Shown: piece by piece, positions 1 to 8,523 of the stretch
Layout: each line of letters starts with the position of its first letter
How positions within the stretch are numbered: position 1 is the first letter of the stretch
Assembly (NCBI RefSeq): GCF_011947225.1
Contig: NZ_JAATVW010000001.1
Span: 62,001-126,000, forward strand
Length of the DNA: 64,000 bases
Direction of reading: 5' to 3'
Origin: Planosporangium flavigriseum
Lineage (GTDB): Bacteria; Actinomycetota; Actinomycetes; Mycobacteriales; Micromonosporaceae
Position numbers and translations under genes: made by a program
Notes under the pieces: generated by a model
Seen by the model: the letters and a program-made list of their open reading frames with translations, nothing else
What the model was told of the DNA's origin: nothing
The model's database searches: none

Positions 1-1200
1 CTTCCCGTGCTCGAGGCGTTCGAAGGCCGACAGCGTGTACTGGTCGGGCATCGTGCCCAGCGTGAACGACGGACCGTGGTACCCGAGGTGCTGGGCGGCG
101 TACACCTGGTCGTAGCGGTACAGCGCACCCTCGGGCCAGGCGCCCGCGGTGCCCGGCATGACGGCGACCGTCCGCCAGTTCGCGCGCCGGAAGGCACTGG
201 TGAGGGTCAGCCGGTCGCTCGACACGAAGTGCTGGTAGCGCTGCTGGGTGTGGGTCCACAGGCCGGACTGGAGCGTGGCGTGGGCGAGCCAACTGCCGCC
301 GCCGTACGTCGACGAGGTGAGGAAGGCGCTCCGGGACGCGAACCCGGCGGCGCTCAGTTCGCGGGTACCGGCGTCGAGTACCGGATCGACGATCGCCGCG
401 AGCCGCGGGTCCCCGATGGCGGAGCGACCGTAGCTCTCGACGAACGTGACGATGACGTCCTTGCCGCGCAGCGCGGTCAGCAGCTGGTCGCCGGGGGTGT
501 CCCGGAAGGCGTCGCGGGCGATCTCCCCGGCGAACACCTGCGGGTCCCGCAGGCTCACGCGCGCCTGCCGCGCGCCGTCGTAGGCGAAGGCGGCCGCGCT
601 CCGCGAGGCGACCGGCACCCCCGGCACGACCTGCACGCCGAGGAGGGCGCAGACGCCCCAGGCGACGCCGAGCACCGCGAGGGTACGGGTGGCGGCGGTC
701 CGGCGCCGGAACACGACGCGGGTCAGGCGCCGCACCGCCAGCGACAGGAGAATGAGCACGGCGACGGCGAGAAGCACGGCGGCCACCGCGGCGGCGATGG
801 CGCCGAACCGGCCGGTCGACCGCGCGAGGGTACCGACGGCGTCGTCGAGCAGGCCCCAGTCGAGCACCGGGTCGAACGGACGGCCGAGCGCCGCGAAGAA
901 GCCCACGGAGATGATTTTCAGGACGGTCAGCAGGCCGAGGGTCACGCCGGCGACGGCGGTCGCCGGCCGCCGTACCCGTGCCGGGAGGGCGAGCAGGAGC
1001 GCGGCGCCGAAGAGCGCCTCCCCCGGGATGCGTACGAACGCACCGGGCGTGATCCGACCGAGCTGGTCCGGCGCGACGAGCGCGACGAACACGAGCAGTC
1101 CGGCCAGGACGGTGGCCACCCGGGCTGCGGTTGCCCGTACCCGGATCAGCCGGTCACGGTCGCGAGCAGGCGAACGGGGCGTCTGGTTTTCGGGCGGCAC
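1..1200 (-). CDS. Sulfatase/phosphoglycerol-transferase-like membrane protein (3' end missing)
   Basis: The reading frame is open to base 1, so the C-terminus lies outside the window; 400 codons are visible. About four hydrophobic segments fill the first 150 residues. They are followed by an extracytoplasmic domain with GKDVIVTFVESYGRS, the N-terminal signature of the alkaline-phosphatase/LtaS-like sulfatase fold, and the STYGGGSWLAH region where the nucleophile Thr/Ser of such enzymes lies. The family hydrolyses or transfers phosphate or sulfate esters on envelope substrates. I chose GTG at 1200 (AAGG just upstream), which overlaps ribA by 47 bp; starts further in are possible. As last visible gene of the pterin-like operon it may modify the exported product. 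The fold is fairly certain, the substrate is not. Confidence 0.72.
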   Translation of the reverse strand, partial: MPPENQTPRSPARDRDRLIRVRATAARVATVLAGLLVFVALVAPDQLGRITPGAFVRIPGEALFGAALLLALPARVRRPATAVAGVTLGLLTVLKIISVGFFAALGRPFDPVLDWGLLDDAVGTLARSTGRFGAIAAAVAAVLLAVAVLILLSLAVRRLTRVVFRRRTAATRTLAVLGVAWGVCALLGVQVVPGVPVASRSAAAFAYDGARQARVSLRDPQVFAGEIARDAFRDTPGDQLLTALRGKDVIVTFVESYGRSAIGDPRLAAIVDPVLDAGTRELSAAGFASRSAFLTSSTYGGGSWLAHATLQSGLWTHTQQRYQHFVSSDRLTLTSAFRRANWRTVAVMPGTAGAWPEGALYRYDQVYAAQHLGYHGPSFTLGTMPDQYTLSAFERLEHGK

Positions 1201-1816
1201 GGTTGGCCTTCGCCTCCAGGTAGCCGGCATTGGCCGGGGACACGTACAGGCCGGTCGGCACGCGCTCGGTCAACGTCACCCCGAGCCGGCTGAGCTGTTC
1301 GACCTTGTCCGGGTTGTTGGTCAGCAGCGCGCAGCGCTCCACGCCGAGGGCGGCGAGCATCTGGGCGGCTGCGGTGTAGTCGCGCTCGTCCTCGCCATGT
1401 CCGAGGGCGAGGTTCGCCTCGTAGGTGTCCAGACCGGCGTCCTGGAGCGCGTACGCGTCGAGCTTGGCGTACAGGCCGATGCCTCGGCCCTCCTGTCGCA
1501 GGTAGAGCAGGAAGCCGCCGACACCCGCAATGCGTTCGACCGCTTCGCGCAGTTGGGGGCCGCAGTCGCACCGCTGGCTGCCGAACACGTCCCCGGTCAT
1601 GCACTCGCTGTGCGGGCGGACCAGCGGTGCTGGCCCGCCGGCCGCGCGCCGGTCCGGCGGCCCCGCCCAGTCGCCAAGGCCGAGGGCGAGATGCTCCCGC
1701 CCGTCCACCAGCCCGTTGAAGGAGAACACGCGCGCGGTCGTGCCGTATCCGTCGGGGAACCGGATCGGCACCGTCACCTGCGTCCGGACCGTTGCGACCG
1801 GCAGTGTCTCGTACAT
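1154..1816 (-). CDS. ribA: GTP cyclohydrolase II
   Basis: 220 aa, the usual length of monofunctional RibA. The enzyme opens GTP, normally giving 2,5-diamino-6-ribosylamino-4(3H)-pyrimidinone 5'-phosphate, formate and pyrophosphate. Visible motifs are HSECMTGDVFGS with RCDCG (zinc Cys72, Cys83, Cys85), LRQEGRGIGLYAKL (residues 106-119) and LLTNNPDK. Tyr122 in DAYALQD matches the E. coli active-site Tyr105. An AGGAGGAG ribosome site precedes ATG 1816. There is no ribB/ribD/ribH neighbour. It sits with a pterin-synthase homologue, a glycosyltransferase and a methyltransferase, so it probably feeds a dedicated pathway and not riboflavin. As I recall, the S. coelicolor paralogue SCO6655, from a comparable context, has Met at this position and makes the formylated intermediate. 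Confidence 0.93.
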   Translation of the reverse strand: MYETLPVATVRTQVTVPIRFPDGYGTTARVFSFNGLVDGREHLALGLGDWAGPPDRRAAGGPAPLVRPHSECMTGDVFGSQRCDCGPQLREAVERIAGVGGFLLYLRQEGRGIGLYAKLDAYALQDAGLDTYEANLALGHGEDERDYTAAAQMLAALGVERCALLTNNPDKVEQLSRLGVTLTERVPTGLYVSPANAGYLEAKANRAARKPDAPFACSRP

Positions 1817-1828
1817 TCATCTCCTCCT

Positions 1829-2893
1829 TCAGACGGGCATCCGCCGCAGCCGGCTGATCTGCGGTGCCAGCAGCACGCAGGCACCGGGCAGGCTCGAGAC
1901 GAGCACCAGGGCCCCGTACACCACGGCGGCTGCGACTCCCTGTGCGACGGTCAGCCCGGCGGCGCCGAACGCCCACGCGGCCACCCCTTCGCGCGGCCCC
2001 CAGCCGCCGACGTTCAGCGGCAGCCCCATGGCGAGCAGCGCCAGCAACGTCAGCGGCACCAGCTGGGACAGGGGCGCGCTCGATCCCGCGGCGCGTGCGG
2101 CGATGACGAACGTCGCCAGGTGGCCCGCCACGACCACGACCGAGGCGAGCACGATGCCCGGCCAGTTTCGGCGCGCGAGCAGCCCGTCGCGGATGTCCGT
2201 CTTCAGCGTGCGCAGCGCCCGCGGCAGGCGCTTCGCGCGTTGCGGGCGTGCCCGCACCAGGAGTGCGGCACCGAGACCGGCGGCCACCGCGGCCGCGATC
2301 GCGGCCGGCAGGTACGGCCGCACCGGCGACGGGCAGACGAGCAGCACGATGATCGCCAGCGCGGCCTGGACGACCTGACCGGCGGAGCGTTCCCACACCA
2401 CTGCCCGGATGCCGCGGCCGACGTCGCCGGCGTCCCGGCCGTGGCGCACCGCTCGATGGACGTCGCCCACCACCCCGCCGGGAAGGGTCGCGTTGAGGAA
2501 CACCGACCGGTAGCAATGGGCCGCGGCGGTGCGCAGCGGCAACCGCACCCCGAGGCCACGGGCGACCAGGCTCCACCGCCAGGCGCAGCAGAACGTGGTC
2601 AGTACGCCGATGCCGAGCGCCGCCGCGAGCACGCCGGCGTCGATCACGCGCAGCCCCCGCAGGAACGGACCGGCGCCCAGCCGCCACAGCAGAAAACCGA
2701 GGATGGCCGCCCCGCCGAGCGGCCGGGCCCAGGACCAGAACGACCGCTTCCCCGGCTGTGTCCGGGACGGGGCCTGGAGCGTCAGTGTCGACTCGCTGCG
2801 CAAGGAGCCTCCTTCGAAGAGCATCTCCTTGCCAGCACGCACTGCCGTGGTAACGGGTTCACGCACAGCCGGTTCGCGTACAGCCGGGTTCAT
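1829..2893 (-). CDS. Lysylphosphatidylglycerol-synthase TM-domain family (flippase-like) protein
   Basis: 354 aa. After about 50 polar residues there are roughly six to eight hydrophobic segments, including AILGFLLWRLG, AGVLAAALGIGVLTTF, a long LPAAIAAAVAAGLGAALLV stretch and LVPLTLLALLAMGLP. Family-like features are AWRWSLVARGLG, NATLPGGVVGDVHRA and LPLNVGGWGPREG, typical of the UPF0104/LPG_synthase_TM family. Members without a catalytic domain are thought to move or bind lipid-linked substrates, but their roles are mostly unproven. Its ATG overlaps the methyltransferase stop in an ATGA, and ribA follows 12 bp after its own stop, so translation is coupled. Export or membrane anchoring of the operon product is my inference. 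Confidence 0.78.
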   Translation of the reverse strand: MNPAVREPAVREPVTTAVRAGKEMLFEGGSLRSESTLTLQAPSRTQPGKRSFWSWARPLGGAAILGFLLWRLGAGPFLRGLRVIDAGVLAAALGIGVLTTFCCAWRWSLVARGLGVRLPLRTAAAHCYRSVFLNATLPGGVVGDVHRAVRHGRDAGDVGRGIRAVVWERSAGQVVQAALAIIVLLVCPSPVRPYLPAAIAAAVAAGLGAALLVRARPQRAKRLPRALRTLKTDIRDGLLARRNWPGIVLASVVVVAGHLATFVIAARAAGSSAPLSQLVPLTLLALLAMGLPLNVGGWGPREGVAAWAFGAAGLTVAQGVAAAVVYGALVLVSSLPGACVLLAPQISRLRRMPV

Positions 2894-3699
2894 GGGCAGC
2901 CCGCCAGGAGGTCGTGGTGGCCGACCACGACGCCGAGCCGGCCCGCGGCGATCTCGGTCCGCCGGCGTGCCGCGTAATTTTTCGTCCTGCCGGTCAGCTC
3001 GGGCCGCTGCTCGCACGCCGCGCCCAGCCAGCCGTCGAACCACTCGGCCGCCAGGTCGGCCTGGTCCGGGCCGAGCCGCCACGGAGTGGACCGGACCACG
3101 ACGCCGACCCCACGCTCGCGGAACGCGCCGACGCACGCGTCGGCGGCGTCCGGACCGAGCAGCGTCCGGCCGCCGGTCGTGCGGCGCTGGTGCGCGTTGA
3201 ACGCGTCGGCGACCGCCGCGTCCAGCGGATCGGGCGGCGTGAGCTCCACCTGGCCGATCACCGAGAGGGTCAGCAACGCCGGGCATCCGGCACCGGCACA
3301 CGCCGCCACGACCCGCTCGACCTCGTCGGCGGTCAGCATGTCCAGCAGCGCGGAAGCGGTGATCAGGGCGGCGCCGTCGAGGTCGGCCGGGGTCAGCCGG
3401 GTGATGTCGCGCTGCCGCGTCTCGACGGTGACGGGGGCGCCGTCGGCGGCGGCGATCGGCTCGGCGGTGGCGCGCGCCAGCAGGTCGGCGTCGCGGTCGT
3501 ACAGGACCCAGTGCTGGGGGCCGGGCAACCGCGGGGCCACCCAACGGGTCATCGATCCGGTACCACTACCGAGGTCGTGGATGACCGGACGCGGGCTGCC
3601 CGCCAGGTGCCGGCGGACCGGCTCGACGAGCTCGGGCGCGCGGGCCGCGGCGTCGGCGGCCTCCCGCAGCGCGAGCCAGTCGACGAAGGCGCGGGTCAT
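2890..3699 (-). CDS. Class I SAM-dependent methyltransferase
   Basis: 269 aa cytoplasmic protein. The Rossmann SAM-binding motif I is clear in VIHDLGSGTGSMTRWV, followed by an acidic motif (WVLYDRDADLL) and motif III (LITASALLDMLT). It should transfer a methyl group from S-adenosylmethionine to an O, N or C atom of a small molecule. Start ATG 3699 overlaps the glycosyltransferase stop (ATGA), and its stop overlaps the next start the same way. The acceptor is not readable from the sequence; context suggests the pyrimidine- or pterin-derived, possibly glycosylated intermediate. Confidence 0.82.
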   Translation of the reverse strand: MTRAFVDWLALREAADAAARAPELVEPVRRHLAGSPRPVIHDLGSGTGSMTRWVAPRLPGPQHWVLYDRDADLLARATAEPIAAADGAPVTVETRQRDITRLTPADLDGAALITASALLDMLTADEVERVVAACAGAGCPALLTLSVIGQVELTPPDPLDAAVADAFNAHQRRTTGGRTLLGPDAADACVGAFRERGVGVVVRSTPWRLGPDQADLAAEWFDGWLGAACEQRPELTGRTKNYAARRRTEIAAGRLGVVVGHHDLLAGCP

Positions 3700-4730
3700 G
3701 CCGCCGCCTCCCGCAGGGTTCCGGCGATCCGCCCGGACGTGACCGCCCAACCGGCCAGCGTGGCGCGGCGGGCGCGGGCGGAGCGTCGCAGCCGCCGCCG
3801 CAGCTCCGGCTCGGTGAGCCACCGGCGGAGCGCGTCGGCCACCGCGGCGGGGTCCTCGGGCTGGACGAGGAGGCCCGGCAGGCTGCCGTCCGGCGCGCGA
3901 CCCAGGGCTTCGGGCAGCCCGTTCGCGGCCGTCGCCAGTACGGGGATCCCCCGGGCGAGGGCCTCGGTGACCACCATCCCGTACGTCTCGCCGCGCGACG
4001 CCAGTACCAGCAGGTCGGCGGCGGCGTACGCGGCGTCGAGCGCGTGGCCGGTACGCGGGCCGACCAGGCGGACGCGGCCGGCCAGGTCGTAGCCGTCGAG
4101 CCGGCCGCGCAGCCGCTCGACGAAGCCGGGATCGCGGTTCAGCGCCCCGACGCACCCGCAGTCCCAGGTGAGGTCGGCGACCTTCGCGAGGGCGTCGGCC
4201 AGCACGTCGTGCCCCTTGGGCGGCGTGACGGCCGCGACGCAGAGCAGCCGCGAGCCGGCGTCCGACCCGGGTACGAGCGGCGCGGCATCCACCCCGGGCG
4301 TGGCGACGTGCACCCGGTCCGCGGGCAGCCGATAGCGGTCGAGCAGCCGGCGACGGGTCCAGGCGCTGGTGGCGATGACCGCGCGCGCCGCCGCCAAGGC
4401 CGCACCCTCGGCAGCGTCCTCGGTCGGCAGGTGCACCAGCACGACCAGGCGCAGCCGGCGCGCCTCGGGTACCAGTACGTCCGGCACCGCCGACGCGACC
4501 AGTCCGTCGAGCAGGACGACCGCGCCGTCCGGCAGCCGGTCGAGGACGCGGGCCAGGTTTGTGCACTCCGCGGCGGACGGCCGTGGCCAGGCGCCGGGCA
4601 CGGCGTGCTCGCGTAACCGCCAGCCGGCCGCGGCGAGCCCCCGGCAGACCTGGCGGTCGTACGCGTTGCCGCCGCTCGGCGTCGCCGGATCGTCGATGTC
4701 GTTCGGCAGGACGACGTGGACTTCGGTCAT
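3696..4730 (-). CDS. GT4-family glycosyltransferase
   Basis: 344 aa, GT-B fold. The C-terminal half shows [16 protein letters not shown], the [27 protein letters not shown] block with the ExxxxxxxE-type nucleotide-sugar site, and [16 protein letters not shown], all typical of retaining GT4 enzymes. It would move a sugar from an NDP-sugar onto an acceptor on the cytoplasmic side. ATG 4730 overlaps the stop of the pterin-synthase homologue, and its own stop overlaps the methyltransferase start. Neither donor nor acceptor can be deduced. Confidence 0.86.
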   Translation of the reverse strand: MTEVHVVLPNDIDDPATPSGGNAYDRQVCRGLAAAGWRLREHAVPGAWPRPSAAECTNLARVLDRLPDGAVVLLDGLVASAVPDVLVPEARRLRLVVLVHLPTEDAAEGAALAAARAVIATSAWTRRRLLDRYRLPADRVHVATPGVDAAPLVPGSDAGSRLLCVAAVTPPKGHDVLADALAKVADLTWDCGCVGALNRDPGFVERLRGRLDGYDLAGRVRLVGPRTGHALDAAYAAADLLVLASRGETYGMVVTEALARGIPVLATAANGLPEALGRAPDGSLPGLLVQPEDPAAVADALRRWLTEPELRRRLRRSARARRATLAGWAVTSGRIAGTLREAAA

Positions 4731-5125
4731 AGCGACCGTTCGTAGCTCGCCCAGGCGATATGGGATTCGTGCAGCGTGACGGCGATCCCGGCCAGTCCCC
4801 GGGCGCCTTCGCCCAGCGCGCCGGCGTGTACCCGCTCGGCGAGGCGGTCTGCGATCACCTTCGCGAGCGCCTCGGTCGACGTGTTCACGCCGGCGAACTC
4901 GGCCTCGTCGTCGAGGTTGCGGTAGGTGAACTGGCCGAGGACGTCGTTCAGCTGCTGGCTCGCTAGGCCGATGTCGACGACGAGGTTGTCGGCGTCGAGT
5001 TCGGCGCGCCGGAACGCCGCGTCGACCACGTACGTCGCGCCGTGGAGCCGCTGCGCGGGTCCGAAGACCTCGCCGCGGAAGCTGTGGGCGATCATCATGT
5101 GATCGCGTACGGTCACGCTGAACAC
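4727..5125 (-). CDS. 6-pyruvoyltetrahydropterin synthase/QueD homologue lacking zinc ligands
   Basis: 132 aa from GTG 5125, which lies 5 nt after the reductase stop with GGAG upstream; an upstream in-frame ATG at 5161 would add 12 residues overlapping that gene. The T-fold pattern is clear: MIAHSF (His14), [18 protein letters not shown] and TLHESHIAW. Authentic PTPS/QueD proteins bind zinc with three histidines and carry CxxxHGH. Here His14 and His28 remain, the third ligand is Ala30, and the catalytic Cys position is Ala24. I recall a structurally characterised S. coelicolor homologue (SCO6650) reported to lack zinc and the catalytic triad and to be inactive as PTPS. It probably binds a pterin-like compound in a different reaction. 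Confidence 0.85.
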   Translation of the reverse strand: MFSVTVRDHMMIAHSFRGEVFGPAQRLHGATYVVDAAFRRAELDADNLVVDIGLASQQLNDVLGQFTYRNLDDEAEFAGVNTSTEALAKVIADRLAERVHAGALGEGARGLAGIAVTLHESHIAWASYERSL

Positions 5126-5130
5126 GTCGA

Positions 5131-6111
5131 TCAATCTCCGTCGTAAGTGATCAGATGGCACAGCCCGGGCAGGTCGCCCGTGGCCAGTCGCGCGAAAACG
5201 TCGGGTAGCTGGTCGAAGCGGAGCTCATTCGTGATCAGCGCGTCGAACGCCGGATCTTTCAGTAGTTCCAGGGCGAGGGCCAGGCGGTCGGCGAACGTAC
5301 GACTCCCCCGCCGGGCCGGCGAGACGGTACCGACCTGGCTGCTGCGGATGGTCAGCCGTCCGGAGTGGAACTCGCCGCCCAGCGACAGGCTGACGGCGCG
5401 GTCGCCGTACCAGCTCAGTTCGATGACCGTGCCTTCCGGCGCGAGCAGTTCGAGCGAGCGCTGGAGCCCGGCCGAGGTTGCGCTCGCGTGTACGACGAGG
5501 TCCCGGCCTTCGTGAGCATCGGCCGGCAGCGCGAACTCCACCCCGAGCGCGGCGGCGACGCCGGCCCGGGCCGGGTCGGCGTCGACGAGCTGGACATGTA
5601 CCCCGGGAAACCGCGCGGCGACGGCCGCGACACAGCAGCCGACCATGCCGGCGCCGACCACCGTGATCCGGTCGCCGACGAGCGGCGCGGCGTCCCACAG
5701 CGCGTTCACCGCCGTTTCCACCGTGCCTGCGAGGACGGCCCGGGCGGGCGGGACGCCGTCGGGTACCGCGATCACGGCGCTGGCCGGGACGACGTACGCG
5801 GTCTGGTGCGGGTACAGGCAGAAGACGGTACGGCCGAGCAACTCCGGCGGGCCGGCCTCGACCACGCCCACGTTGAGGTAGCCGTACTTCACCGGCCAGG
5901 GGAAGTCGCCCTCCTGGAACGGCGCGCGCATCACGGCGTACTGGCTCGCGGGCACCCCGCCGGCGAAGACCAGGGTCTCGGTGCCCCGGCTGATGCCGGA
6001 GTGCACGGTGCGGACTCCGACCTCGTCGGGGCCGGGGGCGGGCAGCGTCACCGCCCGGATCTCGCCCGCGCCGGGCGAGCCGATCCAGAAGGCGTACGCC
6101 TCGCGCCTCAT
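5131..6111 (-). CDS. Medium-chain dehydrogenase/reductase (zinc-alcohol-dehydrogenase-like)
   Basis: 326 aa from ATG 6111, preceded by a strong GAGGAGG; an in-frame ATG at 6183 has no such site. The cofactor domain has [18 protein letters not shown] followed by [11 protein letters not shown], a NAD(P)-binding Rossmann motif. The N-terminal GroES-like part reads [16 protein letters not shown], where classical enzymes have the zinc-binding Cys, so it belongs to the MDR branch without the usual zinc cysteines. It is first in the seven-gene operon and likely reduces or oxidises the pathway intermediate. The promoter must lie in the 94-bp gap shared with the divergent phosphatidyltransferase. Confidence 0.82.
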   Translation of the reverse strand: MRREAYAFWIGSPGAGEIRAVTLPAPGPDEVGVRTVHSGISRGTETLVFAGGVPASQYAVMRAPFQEGDFPWPVKYGYLNVGVVEAGPPELLGRTVFCLYPHQTAYVVPASAVIAVPDGVPPARAVLAGTVETAVNALWDAAPLVGDRITVVGAGMVGCCVAAVAARFPGVHVQLVDADPARAGVAAALGVEFALPADAHEGRDLVVHASATSAGLQRSLELLAPEGTVIELSWYGDRAVSLSLGGEFHSGRLTIRSSQVGTVSPARRGSRTFADRLALALELLKDPAFDALITNELRFDQLPDVFARLATGDLPGLCHLITYDGD

Positions 6112-6205
6112 CGGCGACCTCCTCACCTTCTTCCCTCGGTGAACCGGATGGTCGATTCTTGCGTGTACTCGATCAAGTTGCACCCCCCCTAGTCACGGAG
6201 GTCCG

Positions 6206-6988
6206 GTGCCCGCGGTTCGAACCGGTCCGGTAATCGGACTGAGTGTCCAGGTTGTCCTGCTGGCAGCCCTGGCCCTGCCCACCGGCCTGAGCGCCGCGGG
6301 ATGGCTGACGGGCGTCGGGTACGGGCTGGTCGTCTGCGCCGCGCTGTCCCGGGGCCTGTCCCGGTCGGGCGCCCGCGTCCTCGGGCCGGCCGACCGGGTG
6401 ACGCTGACCCGGGCCACGCTCGTCGGCGGCGTCGCGGCGCTGACGGTTGACTCCTTCGGCCGGCCGGCACCGGTGGCGACGATGGTCGTACTCGCAAGCG
6501 TGGCGCTCGTGCTCGACGCGGTCGACGGCTGGGTGGCGCGGCGTACGGGCACCGTCTCCGCACTCGGCGCGCGCTTCGACATGGAGGTCGACGCGTTCCT
6601 CATCCTGGTGCTCAGCATCCACCTCGCGCCCTCGGCCGGGCTGTGGGTACTCGTGATCGGCGCGATGCGGTACGCCTTCGTGGTGGCGGGCTGGCTGCTG
6701 CCCTGGATGCGCGCAGCGTTACCGCCGCGCTACTGGCGGAAGGTCGTCGCGGCTGCCCAGGGCGTCGTCCTCGTCATCGCCACCGCCGGCGTACTGCCCC
6801 GGCCCTTGACCGTCGCCGCCCTGGCGGCAGCGCTGGCCCTGCTCGTCGAGTCCTTCGGCCACGACGTCCGGTGGCTGTGGCATCACCATCAGTCCGCCCA
6901 GCCGCTGTTGATGCCCCACTCGTCCTGCTCGCCATTGACGCGGAGCGACCCCGAGATGATGATCAGCGCGAAGGAGGCACGGACGTGA
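6206..6988 (+). CDS. CDP-alcohol phosphatidyltransferase family protein
   Basis: 260 aa integral membrane protein. The diagnostic motif DG-xx-AR-x8-G-xxx-D-xxx-D is complete: Asp107, Gly108, Ala111, Arg112, Gly121, Asp125 and Asp129. These residues hold two divalent ions and the CDP group and catalyse displacement of CMP by an alcohol. Several hydrophobic segments follow. GTG 6206 has GGAGGT six bases upstream. It is divergent from the reductase gene, and its stop overlaps the HAD gene (GTGA). It could attach a phosphatidyl- or phospho-alcohol group to the product of the opposite operon. The substrate alcohol is unknown. Confidence 0.9.
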   Translation: MPAVRTGPVIGLSVQVVLLAALALPTGLSAAGWLTGVGYGLVVCAALSRGLSRSGARVLGPADRVTLTRATLVGGVAALTVDSFGRPAPVATMVVLASVALVLDAVDGWVARRTGTVSALGARFDMEVDAFLILVLSIHLAPSAGLWVLVIGAMRYAFVVAGWLLPWMRAALPPRYWRKVVAAAQGVVLVIATAGVLPRPLTVAALAAALALLVESFGHDVRWLWHHHQSAQPLLMPHSSCSPLTRSDPEMMISAKEART

Positions 6989-7653
6989 GTCAATTCGAGG
7001 CCGTGCTGTTCGACGCGGGTGACACCCTGATCCGGCTCTCCGGCAACGGGGAGACGTTGCTGCACCGGGCGGCGGCCAACCTCGGGGTCGACCCGCTCGA
7101 CCCGGAGGAGGTCGCGCAGGTGTGGCGGCGGGTGCTCGACCGCAGCAGTACGGCCGATGAACTGGCCAAAGGCCGTGACCTGTCGAACGCCCGGCACCGG
7201 GAGGTGTGGACCGCGCTGTACGGCGCGGCCGGCTGCGAACGGCTCGCTGCCGGACTGAGCGACGAGTTGTACGAGCTCACCGTCGACGCCGGGTCCTGGG
7301 AAGCCTTCCCGGACACCGTTCCGACCCTGAGCGCCCTGCACGAGCGGGGGCTGCGGATCGGCGTCGTCAGCGACACCGGCTTCGACCTGCGCCCGGCGAT
7401 GGATCTGCTGGGACTGTCGCCGTTCCTGGACACCGTCGTGATGTCGTTCCAGTACGGCGTCTGCAAGCCCGCCGCGAAGCCCTTCCTCACCGCCTGCGAC
7501 CAGCTACAGGTCGATCCGGAGCGGACCCTCATGGTCGGCGACAACCCGCTGACCGACTCCGGCGCGGTGACCACCGGCATGCACGTGCTCCTGCTGCCGC
7601 CACCCGCGCAGAGCGGCCCGCGAGGGCTCGGGCACGTCCTGTCGCTGGTTTGA
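6985..7653 (+). CDS. HAD-superfamily phosphatase
   Basis: 222 aa from GTG 6985 (AAGGAGG upstream), overlapping the previous stop by four bases. HAD motifs are complete: VLFDAGDTL with nucleophile Asp10 and acid/base Asp13, motif II VVSDTG, motif III Lys in CKPAAKP, and motif IV VGDNPLTDSGA. A helical cap lies between residues 20 and 95. It should hydrolyse a phosphate monoester in the cytoplasm. Coupling to the phosphatidyltransferase suggests dephosphorylation of the same pathway's intermediate, but HAD specificity cannot be read from sequence. Confidence 0.87.
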   Translation: MSQFEAVLFDAGDTLIRLSGNGETLLHRAAANLGVDPLDPEEVAQVWRRVLDRSSTADELAKGRDLSNARHREVWTALYGAAGCERLAAGLSDELYELTVDAGSWEAFPDTVPTLSALHERGLRIGVVSDTGFDLRPAMDLLGLSPFLDTVVMSFQYGVCKPAAKPFLTACDQLQVDPERTLMVGDNPLTDSGAVTTGMHVLLLPPPAQSGPRGLGHVLSLV

Positions 7654-7676
7654 GCCGGTACGCCTCAGTCTGGATC

Positions 7677-7727
7677 TTGACACCTTAGGACGGTCGCCCT
7701 AATGTGTCACATAGGACATTCGCCCTA
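7677..7727 (+). promoter_or_regulatory. TetR promoter with twin operators
   Basis: A near-ideal promoter: TTGACA at 7677-7682, 17-bp spacer, TAATGT at 7700-7705. Two copies of the imperfect palindrome TAGGACNNTCGCCCTA lie at 7686-7701 and 7712-7727, 26 bp apart. The first fills the spacer and touches the -10 box, the second covers the start of transcription. This layout fits autorepression by the TetR-family protein encoded 49 bp downstream. Confidence 0.8.
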
Positions 7728-7775
7728 CAGGCGGCCACGTGCCGTCGGGTCCGATCGACCGAGGAGACGAGCGCG

Positions 7776-8342
7776 GTGAACGGAGCGGCGACCCGAGCCA
7801 GGATCATCGACGCGGCGGACCAGTTGTTCTACCGGCACGGATACGAGCACACGTCATTCGCCGTCATCGCGGATGCGGTTCAGATCTCGCGCGGGAACTT
7901 CTACCACCACTTCAAGTCCAAAGACCACATCCTGGGCGCGGTGATCGAGGCCCGCCTCGCCGCCACCCGGCAGCTGCTGGACCAATGGGAAACCGAGGAC
8001 GCCGACCCCGCCGGGCGCATCAAGAAGTTCATCCACATCGTGGTGGCCAACCAGGTCGACATCCAGAACTACGGATGCCCTGTCGGCACCCTGACGGCCG
8101 AGCTGGCAAAGCTCGACCACCCCTCCCGGGCCGCGGCCACCAGCCTGTTCACGCTTTACCGGGAGTGGTTGCGCGATCAGTTCGCGTTGCTCGGACACGC
8201 GGACCGGGCCGACGCGCTGGCGATGCACGTACTCGCCTTCAGCCAGGGCATCGCCACGCTGTCGAACGCCTTTCGCGACGAGGAGCTCGTCCAGCGAGAG
8301 GTGCAGCAGTTGTGCGACTGGCTGAGCTTTCTCCTCCCCTGA
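7776..8342 (+). CDS. TetR/AcrR-family transcriptional regulator
   Basis: 188 aa from GTG 7776 (GAGGAG upstream). The N-terminal helix-turn-helix is typical: TRARIIDAADQLFYRHGYEH, then FAVIADAVQISRGNFYHHFKSKDHIL. The C-terminal ligand domain contains NYGCPVGTLTAELAKLD, common in a TetR subgroup often placed near small oxidoreductases. It sits behind a promoter with two matching operators, so it probably represses itself. The downstream exporter has its own riboswitch-controlled leader, so the TetR target may lie elsewhere. Confidence 0.9.
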   Translation: MNGAATRARIIDAADQLFYRHGYEHTSFAVIADAVQISRGNFYHHFKSKDHILGAVIEARLAATRQLLDQWETEDADPAGRIKKFIHIVVANQVDIQNYGCPVGTLTAELAKLDHPSRAAATSLFTLYREWLRDQFALLGHADRADALAMHVLAFSQGIATLSNAFRDEELVQREVQQLCDWLSFLLP

Positions 8343-8523
8343 GGCATCCCACCCGAGCACGTCGCTACCCGGCCCGGACGGCAGGCCACGATGCGCCTGG
8401 AGCGCCAGCGCGCCCGATTTCCCGGCCAGGGCCCTGGTCCACCTCGCACATTGCCCGCTTGCCTGGGGTGTTGTCGATCACGATCGAACGGGCGGGCGCC
8501 GCGCGACTGGTAGATTTCTAGAT

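Noticed and set aside
7-1293. Long plus-strand open frame opposite the sulfatase-like gene
   Set aside because: It is rich in Arg, Gly and Glu, without any family pattern, and lies antisense to a frame with clear membrane and catalytic motifs.
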